DNA of 64,000 bases, from assembly GCA_000380225.1 (NCBI GenBank), contig KB904821.1, forward strand, positions 3,393,631 to 3,457,630. Direction: 5' to 3'. How positions within the stretch are numbered: the stretch's first letter is position 1; the number at the start of each line of letters is the position of its first letter. A program made the translations under genes and the position numbers. Below, piece by piece: positions 53,451 to 60,799 of this stretch. Source of the DNA: a filamentous cyanobacterium ESFC-1 (GTDB lineage Bacteria > Cyanobacteriota > Cyanobacteriia > Cyanobacteriales > Spirulinaceae). A model generated the notes under the pieces. It searched no databases. It was given only the letters and a program-made list of their open reading frames with translations, and was not told the DNA's origin.

Positions 53451-55046
53451 TTATTCCTCAGAAAGTTCGAGTTGGGGAAAGATGGGTTTCGCTTTCTGGA
53501 GAACTTGTTTCGGCGGTAATATTCCCCAAGCTGAATGTTGTTCAAATTGCAACTGTTCATTCAAGCAGGTGGGATTGTTAAAGTCCGCAGAGAAACCCAG
53601 TTGTTGATAAACTTTCTGACTCAAATCTGGCACGATTGGAGCAAGCAAGTAAGCTGACAGTCTAACTGATTCTAGAACAGCATACAAGACTTGTTCGACG
53701 CGATCTTGTTGCTTTTGTTTATAAAGACTCCAAGGGGCTTGTTCATCAATGTATTTATTACAAGCGCGAATGAGGTCAAAAATATGCTCACAGGCTTGAG
53801 TAAAGTTTAACGCTTCGTAAGCTTGAATAACCTTGGGTGTTATCGCGATTCCTTGATTTTTTAAAGGATTATCCGTTGCGATCGCCTCTCCGGTTAAATC
53901 GGGAACTTGGGCTTGACAATATTTTTTGGCCATTCCCAAAGTCCGATTTAATAGATTTCCCAAATCATTGGCCAAGTCAGCATTGAGTACCGTCACAAAA
54001 CGATTTTCGTTAAAGTCTCCATCTTGGCCAAATTCTATTTCTTTGAGGAAATAGTAGCGCACCGCATCTGCACCATAACGATCGACTAAATCAAAAGGAT
54101 CGATGGTGTTTCCCGTGGTTTTTCCCATTTTTCTGCCGTTTTTGGTTAAAAAGCCATGACCAAAAACGCGATCGGGAATTTCTAAACCTGCCGAAAATAA
54201 CATCGCCGGCCAATACACCGCATGAAAGCGTAAGATATCTTTGCCAATCAAATGCAAATTAATCGGCCAGGCATTTTTTAGAGCCTTCTCTAAGGTCGGG
54301 TCGTCTTCAGGATCGAGTAAAGCGGTCACATAACCCAAAAGTGCGTCAAACCAGACATAAATCGTATGTTCGGGATTGACGGGAATCGGGAAGCCCCAAT
54401 CCATGTTAATGCGAGAAATGGAAAAGTCTTGCAAGCCGCCCTTGACAAAACTCAACACTTCATTACGACGACTGGGGGGTTGAATAAAATCCGGTCGCGT
54501 TGCATAAAGGTGTTCGAGTCGGTCTTGATATTTTGACAAGCGGAAAAAGTAATTTTCTTCATCCCGCCATTCCGCTTTTTTGTTGGTGTGGATGGGACAA
54601 TGTTTTTCTGAAGTCAACTCCCGTTCATCTTTGAATTCTTCGCAGGAAACACAATACCAACCTTGTTGGCGGTCTAAATAGATATCTTCGTTGTTCGACA
54701 CCCGTTCAAAAAATTCCTTAACAATTTTTTCGTGTTTCGGGGCGGTGGTGCGGCTAAAGCGGTCATATTGGATGTTAAGCTTTTGCCACAAATCGTCAAA
54801 ACGGGCGGCGATTTTATCACAATGTTGTTGCGGCTCAATGTTTTGGCTTTGGGCAGTGCGCTGGATTTTCTGCCCGTGTTCGTCTGTCCCGGTAATCAGC
54901 AAGACATTTTTGCCCTGCAAGCGGTGAAACCGGGCGATCGCGTCGGCGGCCATGGTGGTATAGGCACTGCCGATGTGCGGCACATCGTTGACGTAGTATA
55001 AAGGGGTTGTTAAAGCAAAATGAATGGGTTTTTGCGGTTGATTCAT
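53451..55046 (-). CDS. metG: Methionyl-tRNA synthetase
   Basis: This 531-residue class I synthetase charges tRNA-Met. The HIGH-type motif is VPHIGSAYTTMAADA, the KMSKS-type motif is NGRKMGKTTGNT, and a Cys-rich connective region (CVSCEEFKDERE ... HCPIHTNK) binds zinc. The anticodon-binding helical domain is at the C-terminus; there is no tRNA-binding EMAP-like extension, so this is the short form. The ATG is at 55044-55046. It is first in a minus-strand series with the labA-like, lptC and two-component genes. Confidence 0.96.
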   Translation of the reverse strand: MNQPQKPIHFALTTPLYYVNDVPHIGSAYTTMAADAIARFHRLQGKNVLLITGTDEHGQKIQRTAQSQNIEPQQHCDKIAARFDDLWQKLNIQYDRFSRTTAPKHEKIVKEFFERVSNNEDIYLDRQQGWYCVSCEEFKDERELTSEKHCPIHTNKKAEWRDEENYFFRLSKYQDRLEHLYATRPDFIQPPSRRNEVLSFVKGGLQDFSISRINMDWGFPIPVNPEHTIYVWFDALLGYVTALLDPEDDPTLEKALKNAWPINLHLIGKDILRFHAVYWPAMLFSAGLEIPDRVFGHGFLTKNGRKMGKTTGNTIDPFDLVDRYGADAVRYYFLKEIEFGQDGDFNENRFVTVLNADLANDLGNLLNRTLGMAKKYCQAQVPDLTGEAIATDNPLKNQGIAITPKVIQAYEALNFTQACEHIFDLIRACNKYIDEQAPWSLYKQKQQDRVEQVLYAVLESVRLSAYLLAPIVPDLSQKVYQQLGFSADFNNPTCLNEQLQFEQHSAWGILPPKQVLQKAKPIFPQLELSEE

Positions 55047-55394
55047 AATATTTTTTAATAAATTGGGCTGAGAAAATGAACGCTAAAAAGCAAGTCTAAG
55101 CGGTCAGTTTTCCCAGACTATTGTAGTGGGTCATTTCTTTAAAATTCACCGAGGGCTGTTTTTTCCTCAGCTTCGCGATATTAAAAGATGTAGTCTTAGA
55201 CAGCAAGCCGATGATATAAGTTCATTTTAACGGTGGCGCTCGCCTTGTTGTCAGCCCACCCCTCCTCCTAGCGCTTTCGTTTTTGGGGAAATTAAGCACG
55301 CAAAACAAATGACAAAAGACCAAGGACTCAGGACAATCGCTACCATTTGTTAAGCTATGTAAAGCGCAAGCACTCAGTCTCCTCGGAATTTTGT
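55047..55394. other. Intergenic region between divergent metG and acyltransferase genes
   Basis: The region holds the promoters for both directions. No gene or RNA is recognised. Short repeats (gacaaaagaccaagg) lie at 55312-55335 upstream of the acyltransferase start. No clear regulator site was identified. Confidence 0.5.
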
Positions 55395-56120
55395 ATGGCT
55401 TTTTCGCACCCTCTTTGGGTTTCTCAAGCGTTATTAGCAGCTATGGATGTGCGGATTTATGTCGATTATGAAGACCGCATTCCCGTAGATACGGCAGTCA
55501 TTGTGGTGAGCAATCATCGCAGCTTTCTCGATCCTTTGATCTTGATGAGTGCTTTACAACATCCAGTCCGCACCGCTTGTCATCATTACATGGGTCAAGT
55601 GCCATTCATGCGGGATGTGGTGGACTTGTTGGGGGCTTTTCCCCTGGCTAATCCGGATCAACGTCAAAAAGCGTTTTTGCGGCAAGCGGCGGCTTTGTTG
55701 CAGTCTCAGCAATGGGTGGCCGTGTTTCCCGAAGGAGCGCAACCTATGGTTAGTTTAACCTCTCCGACGAGCATCCAGCACTTTCATCGGGGCTTTGCTC
55801 ACCTTGCCCTGAGAGCCGATATGCCGAATTTGGCAATCCTACCCGTGGCGATCGCGTCGCAAGATGAATCGATCTCTCCGGCCATTCCCCTACGGTTCCT
55901 GCGGCTTTTCGACCCCTCTGAGCCATTGTTCGATCAAGAAGGGTGGCATCCCGTGGTGACTTATCAAAAGGCGAACGTGCTGTGTGGACGACCTTATTGG
56001 CTGACCCACTGCCAGCGCCAGCAATATCGCGGCAAACAAGCCAAGCAGATTGTCAGCGAGATTGCTGATTATTGTAAAGACGAAATCGAAGAATTACTGA
56101 GTCTGAGCGCGAAAAAATAA
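55395..56120 (+). CDS. 1-acylglycerol-3-phosphate O-acyltransferase family protein (PlsC-like)
   Basis: The ATG at 55395 (MAFSHPLWVSQALLAAMD) gives 241 residues; a TTG-started frame begins 16 codons earlier. The catalytic motif NHRSFLDP is at residues 40-47 (His41, Asp46), and the glycerol-phosphate motif FPEG is at 111-114. The LPLAT family transfers acyl groups to lysophosphatidate or other hydroxyl acceptors. It is followed after 24 bp by a PES-like hydrolase and then by crtR, so a role in acylating lipids or pigments should be considered. Confidence 0.88.
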   Translation: MAFSHPLWVSQALLAAMDVRIYVDYEDRIPVDTAVIVVSNHRSFLDPLILMSALQHPVRTACHHYMGQVPFMRDVVDLLGAFPLANPDQRQKAFLRQAAALLQSQQWVAVFPEGAQPMVSLTSPTSIQHFHRGFAHLALRADMPNLAILPVAIASQDESISPAIPLRFLRLFDPSEPLFDQEGWHPVVTYQKANVLCGRPYWLTHCQRQQYRGKQAKQIVSEIADYCKDEIEELLSLSAKK

Positions 56121-56144
56121 GAAAATGTGCGAAAAGTTAGTTTT

Positions 56145-56948
56145 ATGAATCAATCTCTTTCTTTTTTACAACCGATTGCCCCACGACCGGATGCACCCTT
56201 GTTTGTTTATTTTCCCGGTATGGATGGGACAGGGGAACTTTTGGCCAGCCAACTCGAAGGGTTAGCGCCTTACTTTGATGTGCGATGTTTGGCGATCGCG
56301 CCGGACGATTTGCACAGTTGGGAAGACCTCACCCACGCCGCGATCGCCCTACTCGAACAAGAAACCACCCACGACGATCGCCATGTTTACCTTTGCGGTG
56401 AATCTTTTGGGGGCTGTTTGGGGATGAAAGTGGCGGTGCAAGCCCCTCACTTGATTAGTCGGTTAATTCTTTGTAATCCGGCTTCGGCTTTTGTGAAGCG
56501 ACCCTTTTTCAAGCTGGCTATTCCTTTATTGAACTATATCCCCGATTTAGTTCACCGTAGCTCGGCTTTAGCCTTATTACCCTTTTTAGCCTCCTTGGGA
56601 CGCATTGCCAAACGCGATCGCCAAGCCCTACTCAACGCCATGAAATCCGTATCGGCCCAGGTGGTGAGTTGGCGCTTATCTCTGTTGCGGGACTTCCACA
56701 TCGAAGACCTAGACTTTCAGAAATTCGATAAACCCGTGTTAATCTTAGCCGGGGCCCATGACCGCTTATTGCCTTCGATTCAAGAAGCCGAGTTTTTAAC
56801 TCAGAAATTCCCCCAAGCGCGATCGGCAATCCTACCCGAAAGCGGTCACGCTTGCTTACTCGAAACCGAAATTAAGTTGATTGAAATTTTAGCCCTCGAA
56901 AAATTTTGGCAAGAAGACCCCGATCTCGCATCTGCCCTGAATAACTAA
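56145..56948 (+). CDS. Alpha/beta hydrolase related to plant phytyl ester synthase N-terminal domain
   Basis: The ATG at 56145 (MNQSLSFLQP) gives 267 residues; a GTG 18 bp upstream is possible. The nucleophile elbow CGESFGGCLG places Ser87. The acid Asp is in GAHDRLL and the His in ESGHACLL. Two blocks, VYFPGMDGTG and FDVRCLAI, together with SFGGCL, are shared with plant PES1/PES2/PYP-type proteins, where this domain is fused to an acyltransferase domain. The gene lies 24 bp after a PlsC-like gene and 113 bp before crtR. Substrate unknown. Confidence 0.82.
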   Translation: MNQSLSFLQPIAPRPDAPLFVYFPGMDGTGELLASQLEGLAPYFDVRCLAIAPDDLHSWEDLTHAAIALLEQETTHDDRHVYLCGESFGGCLGMKVAVQAPHLISRLILCNPASAFVKRPFFKLAIPLLNYIPDLVHRSSALALLPFLASLGRIAKRDRQALLNAMKSVSAQVVSWRLSLLRDFHIEDLDFQKFDKPVLILAGAHDRLLPSIQEAEFLTQKFPQARSAILPESGHACLLETEIKLIEILALEKFWQEDPDLASALNN

Positions 56949-57061
56949 ATTTCTAGGTCAATCCTAGGGAAACATAAGATGAGATTATGTTACAAATCTT
57001 TATCAAATGACCGTTGTAGCTTATACTACGCAAAGTAAACTTTTACACGCGAAAAGAAGTA

Positions 57062-57943
57062 ATGGCAACGATGTCGGAGGCACGAATGCCGCTGACAGTC
57101 CCCAGAGAGTACCTCAAACCTCCCGGTGGCTTCAATCCTACAGTCTTGATGTTTTGCGGCGCGATCGCCCTACTCGCGCTGTCTACCTGTGGTTATTGGC
57201 TTTGGGACTGGAAACACTGGCTCTGTTTTTGCTTAAATGTTTTGGCTTTGCATTTATCGGGTTCTGTGATTCACGATGCGTCCCACAACTCAGCCCACAG
57301 CAACCGGATCGTTAACGCCCTACTGGGTCATGGGAGTGCGCTGATCTTAGGGTTCGCTTTCCCGGTATTCACGCGAGTCCATTTACAGCATCACGGCCAC
57401 GTCAACGATCCCGAAAATGACCCGGATCACTTTGTCTCCACTTGCGGACCGTTGTGGCTGATTGCACCGCGCTTTTTTTACCATGAAGTGTTTTTCTTTA
57501 AGCGGCGGTTGTGGCGCAAATACGAGCTTTTAGAATGGTTTTTGAGCCGTTTATTTTTAGTTACCCTTATTACCCTGTCGCTGCAACATGGGTTTTTCCC
57601 CTATCTGGTTAACTATTGGCTTTCTGCGGCTTTAGTGGTGGGGTTGATGCTCGGTTTATTCTTTGATTATTTCCCCCATCGTCCTTTCCAAGAGCGCGAT
57701 CGCTGGAAAAACGCCAGAGTCTATGCCAGTCCTGTTCTCAATCTCTTGATTTTCGGGCAGAACTATCACCTAATCCATCACTTGTGGCCGTCGATTCCTT
57801 GGTACAAATACCAAAGCGCTTATCGAGCGACTAAACCCTTACTCGAAGCCAAAGGCAGCCATTTGTCCTTGGGGATTTTTCAGGGTAAAGATTTCTGGGG
57901 CTTTTTATATGACTTGTTTTTAGGCATTCGTTTTCATCGGTAA
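57062..57943 (+). CDS. crtR: Beta-carotene hydroxylase CrtR
   Basis: This 293-residue di-iron membrane hydroxylase belongs to the fatty-acid desaturase superfamily. It adds 3-hydroxyl groups to beta-ionone rings to make zeaxanthin and related xanthophylls. The His boxes are HDASHNSAH, HLQHHGHVN and YHLIHHLWPSIPWY, plus FDYFPHRPF. It has about four membrane helices. The start is uncertain: the ATG at 57062 gives MATMSEARMPL, but the ATG at 57086 has a good ggagg 5 bp upstream and gives MPLTVPREYLKPPGG, closer to other CrtR starts. It probably follows the acyltransferase-hydrolase pair in one unit. Confidence 0.93.
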   Translation: MATMSEARMPLTVPREYLKPPGGFNPTVLMFCGAIALLALSTCGYWLWDWKHWLCFCLNVLALHLSGSVIHDASHNSAHSNRIVNALLGHGSALILGFAFPVFTRVHLQHHGHVNDPENDPDHFVSTCGPLWLIAPRFFYHEVFFFKRRLWRKYELLEWFLSRLFLVTLITLSLQHGFFPYLVNYWLSAALVVGLMLGLFFDYFPHRPFQERDRWKNARVYASPVLNLLIFGQNYHLIHHLWPSIPWYKYQSAYRATKPLLEAKGSHLSLGIFQGKDFWGFLYDLFLGIRFHR

Positions 57944-57988
57944 GTTATGCCTAGGAAGAGCATTTTTTCCGATAAGAATTAGTTTTTT

Positions 57989-58023
57989 TGTTGTTGGTTG
58001 TTGGTTGTTAGTTGTTGGTTTTT
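57989..58023. repeat. Heptamer tract (ttggttg / ttagttg)
   Basis: Five ttggttg-like units lie 46 bp after the crtR stop codon. Confidence 0.7.
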
Positions 58024-58064
58024 GGCTTGAATGAAGATGCGCTGTTCTTCATCCAGAATAAAAA

Positions 58065-58167
58065 ACCAATGACCAATGACCAATGACCAATGACCAATGA
58101 CCAATGACCAATGACCAATGACCAATGACCAATGACCAATGACCAATGACCAATGACCAATGACCAA
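58065..58167. repeat. Perfect heptanucleotide array, unit accaatg
   Basis: 103 bp hold 14.7 exact copies of accaatg without variants, about 10 bp before the stop codon of the chorismate mutase gene (on the minus strand, just after its 3' end). The absence of variants suggests very recent expansion. It creates artificial frames such as VIGHWSLVIGHWSLV on the minus strand. Confidence 0.95.
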
Positions 58168-58177
58168 GGACAAATAA

Positions 58178-58555
58178 CTAAAGAGACATACTCCATTCCG
58201 GTCTGAGGTGTCCCGCATGGCGCAGATAAACGTGGATCATCTCCCGTTGAGGATTGGGGGTGTTGACATAAATCAACACCCGAATACAGCGTTCTAAACT
58301 GCCTTGGACGTTCATTTGTTGGACATCGAGCAAAGGGACATTATCCCAATTGGTCTGTTGACGGGCGATCGCGGCCGGAAAAATCGCATCCAAATCCTGA
58401 GTCACCGAAAAGGTAACACTTACAATATCTTCAGGATTGAGTTGATTGCGTTCTTCAATCGCATCAAGGAGTTCTTGAACCGCAATCGTCATCGCCTCAA
58501 CCGTGTTTTCTGGTGCTGTTGTTGCACCGCGAATCGCTCGAACTTTCCAATCCAC
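58178..58555 (-). CDS. aroH: Chorismate mutase, AroH (monofunctional) class
   Basis: A GTG at 58553-58555 starts the 125-residue chain (MDWKVRAIRGATTAPENTVE), matching the length and start of Bacillus subtilis AroH; the longer open frame upstream is not AroH-like. Active-site residues are conserved: Arg9 (Bs Arg7), Arg65 (Bs Arg63), Arg92 (Bs Arg90), Tyr110 (Bs Tyr108), and LRP near the end. At the catalytic Glu78 position of B. subtilis this protein has Gln80, while an Asp77 is present three residues before (LLDVQQM). The gene lies 37 bp downstream of sppA on the same strand. The enzyme makes prephenate for Phe/Tyr synthesis. Confidence 0.9.
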   Translation of the reverse strand: MDWKVRAIRGATTAPENTVEAMTIAVQELLDAIEERNQLNPEDIVSVTFSVTQDLDAIFPAAIARQQTNWDNVPLLDVQQMNVQGSLERCIRVLIYVNTPNPQREMIHVYLRHAGHLRPEWSMSL

Positions 58556-58592
58556 TGAACCAAATCCTCCAAAACTTGCTCTTTTTGCGGCT

Positions 58593-59423
58593 TTACGGTC
58601 GATATAACCACAAAGGTTGACCATTCGTTGCCAGTTCAAATTCTACCCAATCGAGGGCGGCTCCAATCTGGGATTTTTTCGTTTGTATCCTGCCGGAAAC
58701 AAGCCGCGACAACAAGGGTTTTTTCTCCTCGATGGTTTGGCATTTGGTTTTCTCTGGGTCAAGCTCAAGCATTTCAATAAGCCAACGACGAGCATCTTCT
58801 TCGGTTCCCAAGCGATCGACCACGCCCAATTCTAGGGCTTGTTGTCCGGTAAAAATGCGACCGTCAGCAAAGGTTTTCACCGTCTCGACTTCGAGGTTAC
58901 GTCCTTCGGCCACGGTTTGCACAAATTGACTGTAACTGGTGTCGATCAGTTCTTGGAGGATACCTATTTCGGCGGGGGTGGTTTCTCGGTCAAAGGCCAA
59001 AATATCTTTATAAGGGCCGGATTTAACCGTTTTAAAAGAAACGCCGACTTTATCGAGTAGACGTTCTAAATTATTACCCCGCAGAATCACGCCAATGCTG
59101 CCCGTAATCGTGCCGGGGTTGGCGACAATATGATCTGCGCCTACACCAATATATACGCCCCCCGAAGCGGAAATGTTACCAAAGCTGGCGACAACTTTGA
59201 CATTTTCCTGCTCGCGCAAGCGCTGGAGGGCGGCGTAGATTTCTTGAGAATCCCCCACGGTTCCCCCAGGGGAGTCAATCCGCAAAAGTAAACCGGGGAA
59301 TTTTTGGGTTTTTACGGTTTCGAGAGCTTTGAGAACTCTTTTACGGGTTTCTGCGGCGATCGCCCCCGTAATTTCGATGCGAGCAATTTGTTTGCGTTTT
59401 TTGGTTTTAAAGGGCCAGACCAT
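58593..59423 (-). CDS. sppA: Signal peptide peptidase SppA (short form)
   Basis: This 276-residue serine/lysine protease of family S49 has the block LLLRIDSPGGTVGDSQEI. The nucleophile Ser is in GNISASGGVYIGVGAD (about residue 90), and Lys of the dyad lies in SGPYKDILAFDR. It cuts membrane-embedded signal peptides after export. There is no clear long N-terminal anchor; the start MVWPFKTKKRKQIARIEI fits short cyanobacterial SppA forms. It is probably co-transcribed with aroH downstream. Confidence 0.93.
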   Translation of the reverse strand: MVWPFKTKKRKQIARIEITGAIAAETRKRVLKALETVKTQKFPGLLLRIDSPGGTVGDSQEIYAALQRLREQENVKVVASFGNISASGGVYIGVGADHIVANPGTITGSIGVILRGNNLERLLDKVGVSFKTVKSGPYKDILAFDRETTPAEIGILQELIDTSYSQFVQTVAEGRNLEVETVKTFADGRIFTGQQALELGVVDRLGTEEDARRWLIEMLELDPEKTKCQTIEEKKPLLSRLVSGRIQTKKSQIGAALDWVEFELATNGQPLWLYRP

Positions 59424-59490
59424 GTGTACTTAAAATAGCCTTTTGAGCGAATTTAACGGATTTTGAGTGTAACGATTATTTTCCTACTTT

Positions 59491-59585
59491 GACATACTCT
59501 TTGGGTGAACTACCGAAGGCACTCCTCAAAGATTACAGCATCGGCTTCCTACCCAACAGGAAGTTGATGGACTTACACTCTATAA
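59491..59585. mobile_element. Possible decayed IS605-type end
   Basis: tttgacatactctttgggtg, then a small stem (ctttg...caaag) and gattacagcatcggcttcct, resembles the inverted right end of IS200/IS605 elements (TTGACATACTC, hairpin, GATTC). No transposase frame is present. The assignment is weak. Confidence 0.3.
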
Positions 59586-59625
59586 GTAGATTCTCTGGGA
59601 TTTCATCTCAATTCAACAAAACGGT

Positions 59626-60774
59626 ATGTCTCAACAGCGCATTACAATTTCTCTTTCAACTTTGCTGAGTATTGGGGCGGCGAGTTTAGCGTTGCTTTTA
59701 TTGTGGCAACTCCGGGGTTTGGTAGTGGCTTTAATGATTGCAGTGGTTCTCGCGGCAACTTTAGCTCCTATTATCCAGAAAGCCGAGCGTTTACAAATTC
59801 CCCGATGGCTGGCGGTGTTATTGGCGTATGCGGGGTTAATTTCAGTTTTTGTCAGCTTGGGTTTATGGCTCGGCCCGCCTGTCTTGGGGCAAATTCAACG
59901 GTTAATCCAGCGTTTTCCCAGTTATTTGGAAGTTTTGCAATTCTTGGCTCAGGATTTGTTAGTCCGGTTTGGTTTGACTGAACCGGAAGTGTTAGACCAA
60001 ATCAATCAGTTTTTTAATATCCAGGGCTTGACCAGTTGGCTGTTTCGGTCTTCTCAGGAGTTGTTGATTCGCTCTTATGGGGTGACGCGGGGTTTGCTGG
60101 GGGCGGTGTTTAATGTGGTGCTATCCCTGTTGTTATCGGCGTATATGCTCAATGGAGCGAACGATCTGTTACGGGGGGTGGTGAGCTTGTTTCCGCAGCC
60201 TTGGGAAGACCGGATTGCGGCGGAAATGCCCACGGTGAGCGATCGCATGGGGGCTTATATTCGGGGTCGGGTGGTGGTGTCGCTGATTTTGGCGGTGGCG
60301 GTGAGTTTGGGGTTAAGATTTCTAGGGATTGCTGATTTTGCTTTGGGTTTAGGGGCGATCGCGGGGGTGACGAATTTGATTCCCTTTTTTGGCCCGGTGT
60401 TAGGCTCGATTCCGGCTTTGATTGTGGCGATCGCCCAAGGGGGATTTACCTTTTTCTGGGTCTTTTTATTGTTTGTGATTATTCAAAATCTAGAAACTTA
60501 TATTCTCGATCCCCTTTTGGTGGGCAGTACCGTCCGGGTTGCGCCGTTGTACCAGTTGTTAGCGGTATTGGGCGGCGCACAGGTATTAGGGATTATTGGG
60601 GCGTTAATTGTACCGCCTTGGATTGCTGGGGCGGCGGTGTTGCTCGAAAACTTATATATGAAACCCAAACGAGAAGCCCAAGCTTACAACCAATCTCTCA
60701 GCGAGTCCCCTGACTCAACTTTGAACCCAACGGAACTTGAAACCGCTAATCCCCAGTCTTCTGTCACCAACTAA
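59626..60774 (+). CDS. AI-2E family transporter (PerM/TqsA superfamily)
   Basis: This 382-residue polytopic protein has about eight hydrophobic segments. The family block ending in TNLIPFFGPVLGSIPALIVA and the later LETYILDPLLVGSTV and LGGAQVLGIIGALIVPPW segments match the AI-2E/PerM family. Members include efflux proteins and sodium/proton antiporters; autoinducer transport cannot be inferred for cyanobacteria. The C-terminal tail is polar. The downstream MscS gene starts 25 bp later, so the two form one unit. Confidence 0.88.
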   Translation: MSQQRITISLSTLLSIGAASLALLLLWQLRGLVVALMIAVVLAATLAPIIQKAERLQIPRWLAVLLAYAGLISVFVSLGLWLGPPVLGQIQRLIQRFPSYLEVLQFLAQDLLVRFGLTEPEVLDQINQFFNIQGLTSWLFRSSQELLIRSYGVTRGLLGAVFNVVLSLLLSAYMLNGANDLLRGVVSLFPQPWEDRIAAEMPTVSDRMGAYIRGRVVVSLILAVAVSLGLRFLGIADFALGLGAIAGVTNLIPFFGPVLGSIPALIVAIAQGGFTFFWVFLLFVIIQNLETYILDPLLVGSTVRVAPLYQLLAVLGGAQVLGIIGALIVPPWIAGAAVLLENLYMKPKREAQAYNQSLSESPDSTLNPTELETANPQSSVTN

Positions 60775-60799
60775 TTACAAAAACGTTCCCGCAAAAATT

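Noticed and set aside
57979-58218. Minus-strand frames with VIGHWSLVIGHWSLV
   Set aside because: They are translations of the accaatg array.
58556-58639. N-terminal extension of the chorismate mutase frame
   Set aside because: The GTG at 58555 gives the standard AroH N-terminus and length, and the extension would overlap the sppA 3' end with non-conserved sequence.
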